Source: Phenylobacterium sp. CCH9-H3
GTDB lineage: Bacteria; Pseudomonadota; Alphaproteobacteria; Caulobacterales; Caulobacteraceae
Assembly: GCF_001557235.1 (NCBI RefSeq)
Contig: NZ_LSJI01000218.1
Location: 1 to 7,281, forward strand
Length of the DNA: 7,281 bases
Direction: 5' to 3'
In this document: positions 5,721 through 7,281 of the stretch, piece after piece
Numbering within the stretch: the first letter of the stretch is position 1
How the letters are laid out: the number at the start of each line of letters is the position of its first letter
Position numbers and translations under genes: made by a program
The notes under the pieces: model-generated
What the model was told of the DNA's origin: nothing
The model's input: only the letters and a program-made list of their open reading frames with translations
Database searches by the model: none

Positions 5721-6110
5721 GTGACGGGACTTCGGACATTCTGGCGATGGGTCGGCGGCTTCACAGCTGTCCTGCTGGCGTTTGCCCTGATGTTCGCGCC
5801 GGTCGCCGAGGCCGCCGTGTGCGGCAGCGAAGCGCCGGCCGTCGCCGCCCTGCAGAGCGTCGATGACGTGACCGCAGCGGTGGACAGCGTCTCCGCGGCA
5901 TCCGACGCCCACGGCGGCATCTCGCCCGACGTAGGTGGCGACCTTGGACTTTGCCAGCATGGGCATTGCCACCATGCAGCCCCCTATCTGCCGACCCTGG
6001 TGAGTGACGCGGTGGCCCATCCGGCCGTCTCCGCGCCGGCGGTCAAGCTGGCGAACCAGCACCCGCGCTCCCGCGCGGCCTCCCGCCTGGAACGGCCCCC
6101 TCGCGTCTGA
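5721..6110 (+). CDS. Small His/Cys-rich periplasmic protein (CzcI-like position)
   Basis: A 129-residue exported protein with a GTG start 8 nt after the CDF stop, so probably translated with it. It has an n-region with two Arg, a hydrophobic stretch GGFTAVLLAFALMFA and an AEA cleavage site near residue 31. The mature part has Cys34, an acidic, alanine-rich stretch (about 45-75) and a compact metal-ligand cluster C78-Q-H-G-H-C83-H-H at residues 78-85. The basic tail ends RLERPPRV. Small exported His-rich proteins commonly sit just before czcC in czc operons (the CzcI position), with a proposed role in periplasmic metal binding or tuning of the pump. I assign it by place and composition, not by a recognisable domain. 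No good ribosome binding site is visible, which fits translational coupling. Confidence 0.75.
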   Translation: MTGLRTFWRWVGGFTAVLLAFALMFAPVAEAAVCGSEAPAVAALQSVDDVTAAVDSVSAASDAHGGISPDVGGDLGLCQHGHCHHAAPYLPTLVSDAVAHPAVSAPAVKLANQHPRSRAASRLERPPRV

Positions 6111-6117
6111 CGAACCA

Positions 6118-6134
6118 CGCGCGCCTGGCGCGCG
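6118..6134 (+). other. GC hairpin between the small periplasmic protein and czcC
   Basis: CGCGCGCC, one base, then GGCGCGCG gives nested inverted arms (practically a 6-bp stem with a 5-nt loop) 8 bases after the stop. A short CTTTC follows rather than a T-run. It may be a weak attenuator or RNA-processing site that sets the ratio of upstream to downstream products, but it could be a by-product of high GC. Confidence 0.3.
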
Positions 6135-6167
6135 CCGGCTTTCGTCATTTCGCGAGTAGGGTCCACC

Positions 6168-7281
6168 TTGTCTGTCATCTTCCGACGGCCGTTCCTCACG
6201 GCCATGCTGCTGGGGGCGAGCGCCAGCGCGCTGTTCGCAGGCGCCGCAATCGCCGAACCCGCGCCCCCGTTCCCCGACCTCCTGCGTCAGGCGCAGGCGA
6301 CCGCGCCGCGCCTGTCAGAGGCCCGCGCCGAGATCGCCCGCGCCGAAGGCCTGGCCCGCCAGGCCCGGGCCCTTCCCAATCCCACCCTCGGCGTCGAGGT
6401 GGAGAATTTCGCGGGCTCTGGACCCTTCAAGGGCACGGGCCTCTCCGAAACCACCGCCTCGATCGAGCAGACGCTCGAACTCGGCGGCAAGCGTTCGGCG
6501 CGGGTCGCGGTCGGCCGGGCCGACGTGGTCGCGGCCCGGGCCCGCGCGGCGCAGATCCAAGGCGAGTACGCCTTCGACCTGGCGGCGAGCTATGCCGAGG
6601 CCGAAGCTTCGGACCGGCGCCTGCAGCTGGCCACCGAGTCGGTCGGCTTCGCGCAGGAGGACGCCCGCGTCGCCGGCGCCCTGGTGGAGGCCGGGCGCGA
6701 GGCCGACCTGCGCCGGGTGCAGGCGCTGGCGGCGCTGCAAGCCGCCCGGGCGGCGCTCGAAGAGGCCCGCGCCGCCCGCGCGACGGCCTTCTCCAACCTG
6801 ACCGCCCTGGTGGGGGCGCCCGCGCCGATCACCTCCATTCCGGTGAGCCTTCTGGCGCGAGCCGGCCAGGCCTTCGCGGGGGCCTCGCCCGACCCGCTGG
6901 CCAGCCCGGCCTATCTCGCCGCGCAGGCGCAGCGCGAGGCGGCGGCCCGTCGCGTCCGCATGGAACGGCTCCGTGCGGTGCCGGACGTCACCGTGTCCGT
7001 TGGCGCCCGCCGGTTCGAGGGTGACGACGCCACAGCGCTGGTCGCCGGCGTGTCGATCCCGTTCCCGATCTTCGACCGCAACCGCGGCAACATCAGCGCG
7101 GCGCGGGCCGAGCTCAGCGCGGCCGAGGCCAGGCTCAACGCGGCCCGCCTGGACGCCGAGGCGGCCGTTCGCTCGGGGTCGGCCCGACTGAGCGCCGCGG
7201 AGGCGCGGCTGGCGGCCTCGCAGGAGGGCGAGCGCACGGCCGAGGAAGCCTACCGGCTCACCCGCCTCGGCTACGAGGGCG
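6168..7281 (+). CDS. czcC: CzcC-type outer-membrane efflux protein, 3' end outside window
   Basis: The first 371 residues of a TolC-family outer-membrane channel, normally about 400-430 residues long. It would join a CzcB membrane-fusion protein and a CzcA RND pump to export Co/Zn/Cd. A signal peptide (MSVIFRRPFLTAMLLG, cleavage after AIA near residue 29) leads into the first helical repeat with the CzcC hallmark ALPNPTLGVEVENFAGSGP, then ASIEQTLELGGKR. Long Ala/Arg/Glu-rich coiled-coil helices follow, then the second repeat with VSIPFPIFDRNRGNI. No lipobox is present, so it is not lipid-anchored. TTG 6168 was preferred to ATG 6204 because it gives the signal peptide its two arginines; AGGG lies 7-8 nt upstream. 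It is 57 nt downstream of the small periplasmic gene and in the same direction, presumably the same metal-induced operon. The frame is open to the window edge with no stop. Confidence 0.92.
   Translation, partial: MSVIFRRPFLTAMLLGASASALFAGAAIAEPAPPFPDLLRQAQATAPRLSEARAEIARAEGLARQARALPNPTLGVEVENFAGSGPFKGTGLSETTASIEQTLELGGKRSARVAVGRADVVAARARAAQIQGEYAFDLAASYAEAEASDRRLQLATESVGFAQEDARVAGALVEAGREADLRRVQALAALQAARAALEEARAARATAFSNLTALVGAPAPITSIPVSLLARAGQAFAGASPDPLASPAYLAAQAQREAAARRVRMERLRAVPDVTVSVGARRFEGDDATALVAGVSIPFPIFDRNRGNISAARAELSAAEARLNAARLDAEAAVRSGSARLSAAEARLAASQEGERTAEEAYRLTRLGYEG

Noticed and set aside
5445..6062. A 205-codon minus-strand frame across the end of the CDF gene and the small periplasmic gene
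   Set aside because: It is antisense to two consistent genes in an operon and has no recognisable domain or ribosome binding site.
1..7281. CRISPR arrays, tRNA/rRNA genes, insertion sequence ends, attachment sites
   Set aside because: None seen by reading both strands; no regularly spaced repeats and no transposase remains.

Overview
The window is very GC-rich, with G/C-biased third codon positions, TonB-dependent uptake and alternative TTG/GTG starts. The proteins resemble those of Caulobacterales-type alphaproteobacteria (Caulobacter, Phenylobacterium, Brevundimonas). That placement is an inference from protein style, because no rRNA or other marker gene is present. The content is accessory: metal handling, envelope transport and several decaying genes.

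Left part (1-500, + strand): the tail of an unidentified reading frame, then a 60-residue lipoprotein with a strong ribosome binding site. A perfect GC-rich hairpin lies between it and the converging minus-strand genes.

Minus-strand block (516-4925, read right to left): a MerR-family divalent-metal sensor overlaps by ATGA a CusF-like lipoprotein. Next comes a heavily decayed Fur/Zur-family regulator that no gene finder would call as one gene. A TonB-dependent receptor follows, with what looks like its own PhoB-type promoter (two 11-bp CTGTAACC repeats 10 bp before a -10-like hexamer). Last is a VKOR-like membrane protein with C-terminal SPW-type repeats, broken by one apparent -1 frameshift.

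Plus-strand block (4965-7281): a MerR-type promoter (stretched 19-bp spacer, perfect 8-5-8 dyad) drives a short cation diffusion facilitator, a small His/Cys-rich periplasmic protein, and a CzcC-type outer-membrane efflux protein cut by the window edge. The remaining subunits of the RND efflux pump would be expected beyond the edge. The sensor probably controls both divergent arms, giving a zinc/cadmium/cobalt-type export system. The TonB receptor and VKOR-like gene appear to form a separate unit, perhaps responding to phosphate.

The points most worth checking are the Pho box on the TonB receptor, the four-frameshift Zur relic whose remnant frame ends inside that Pho box, the frameshift in the VKOR-like gene, and the probable leaderless start of the CDF gene.
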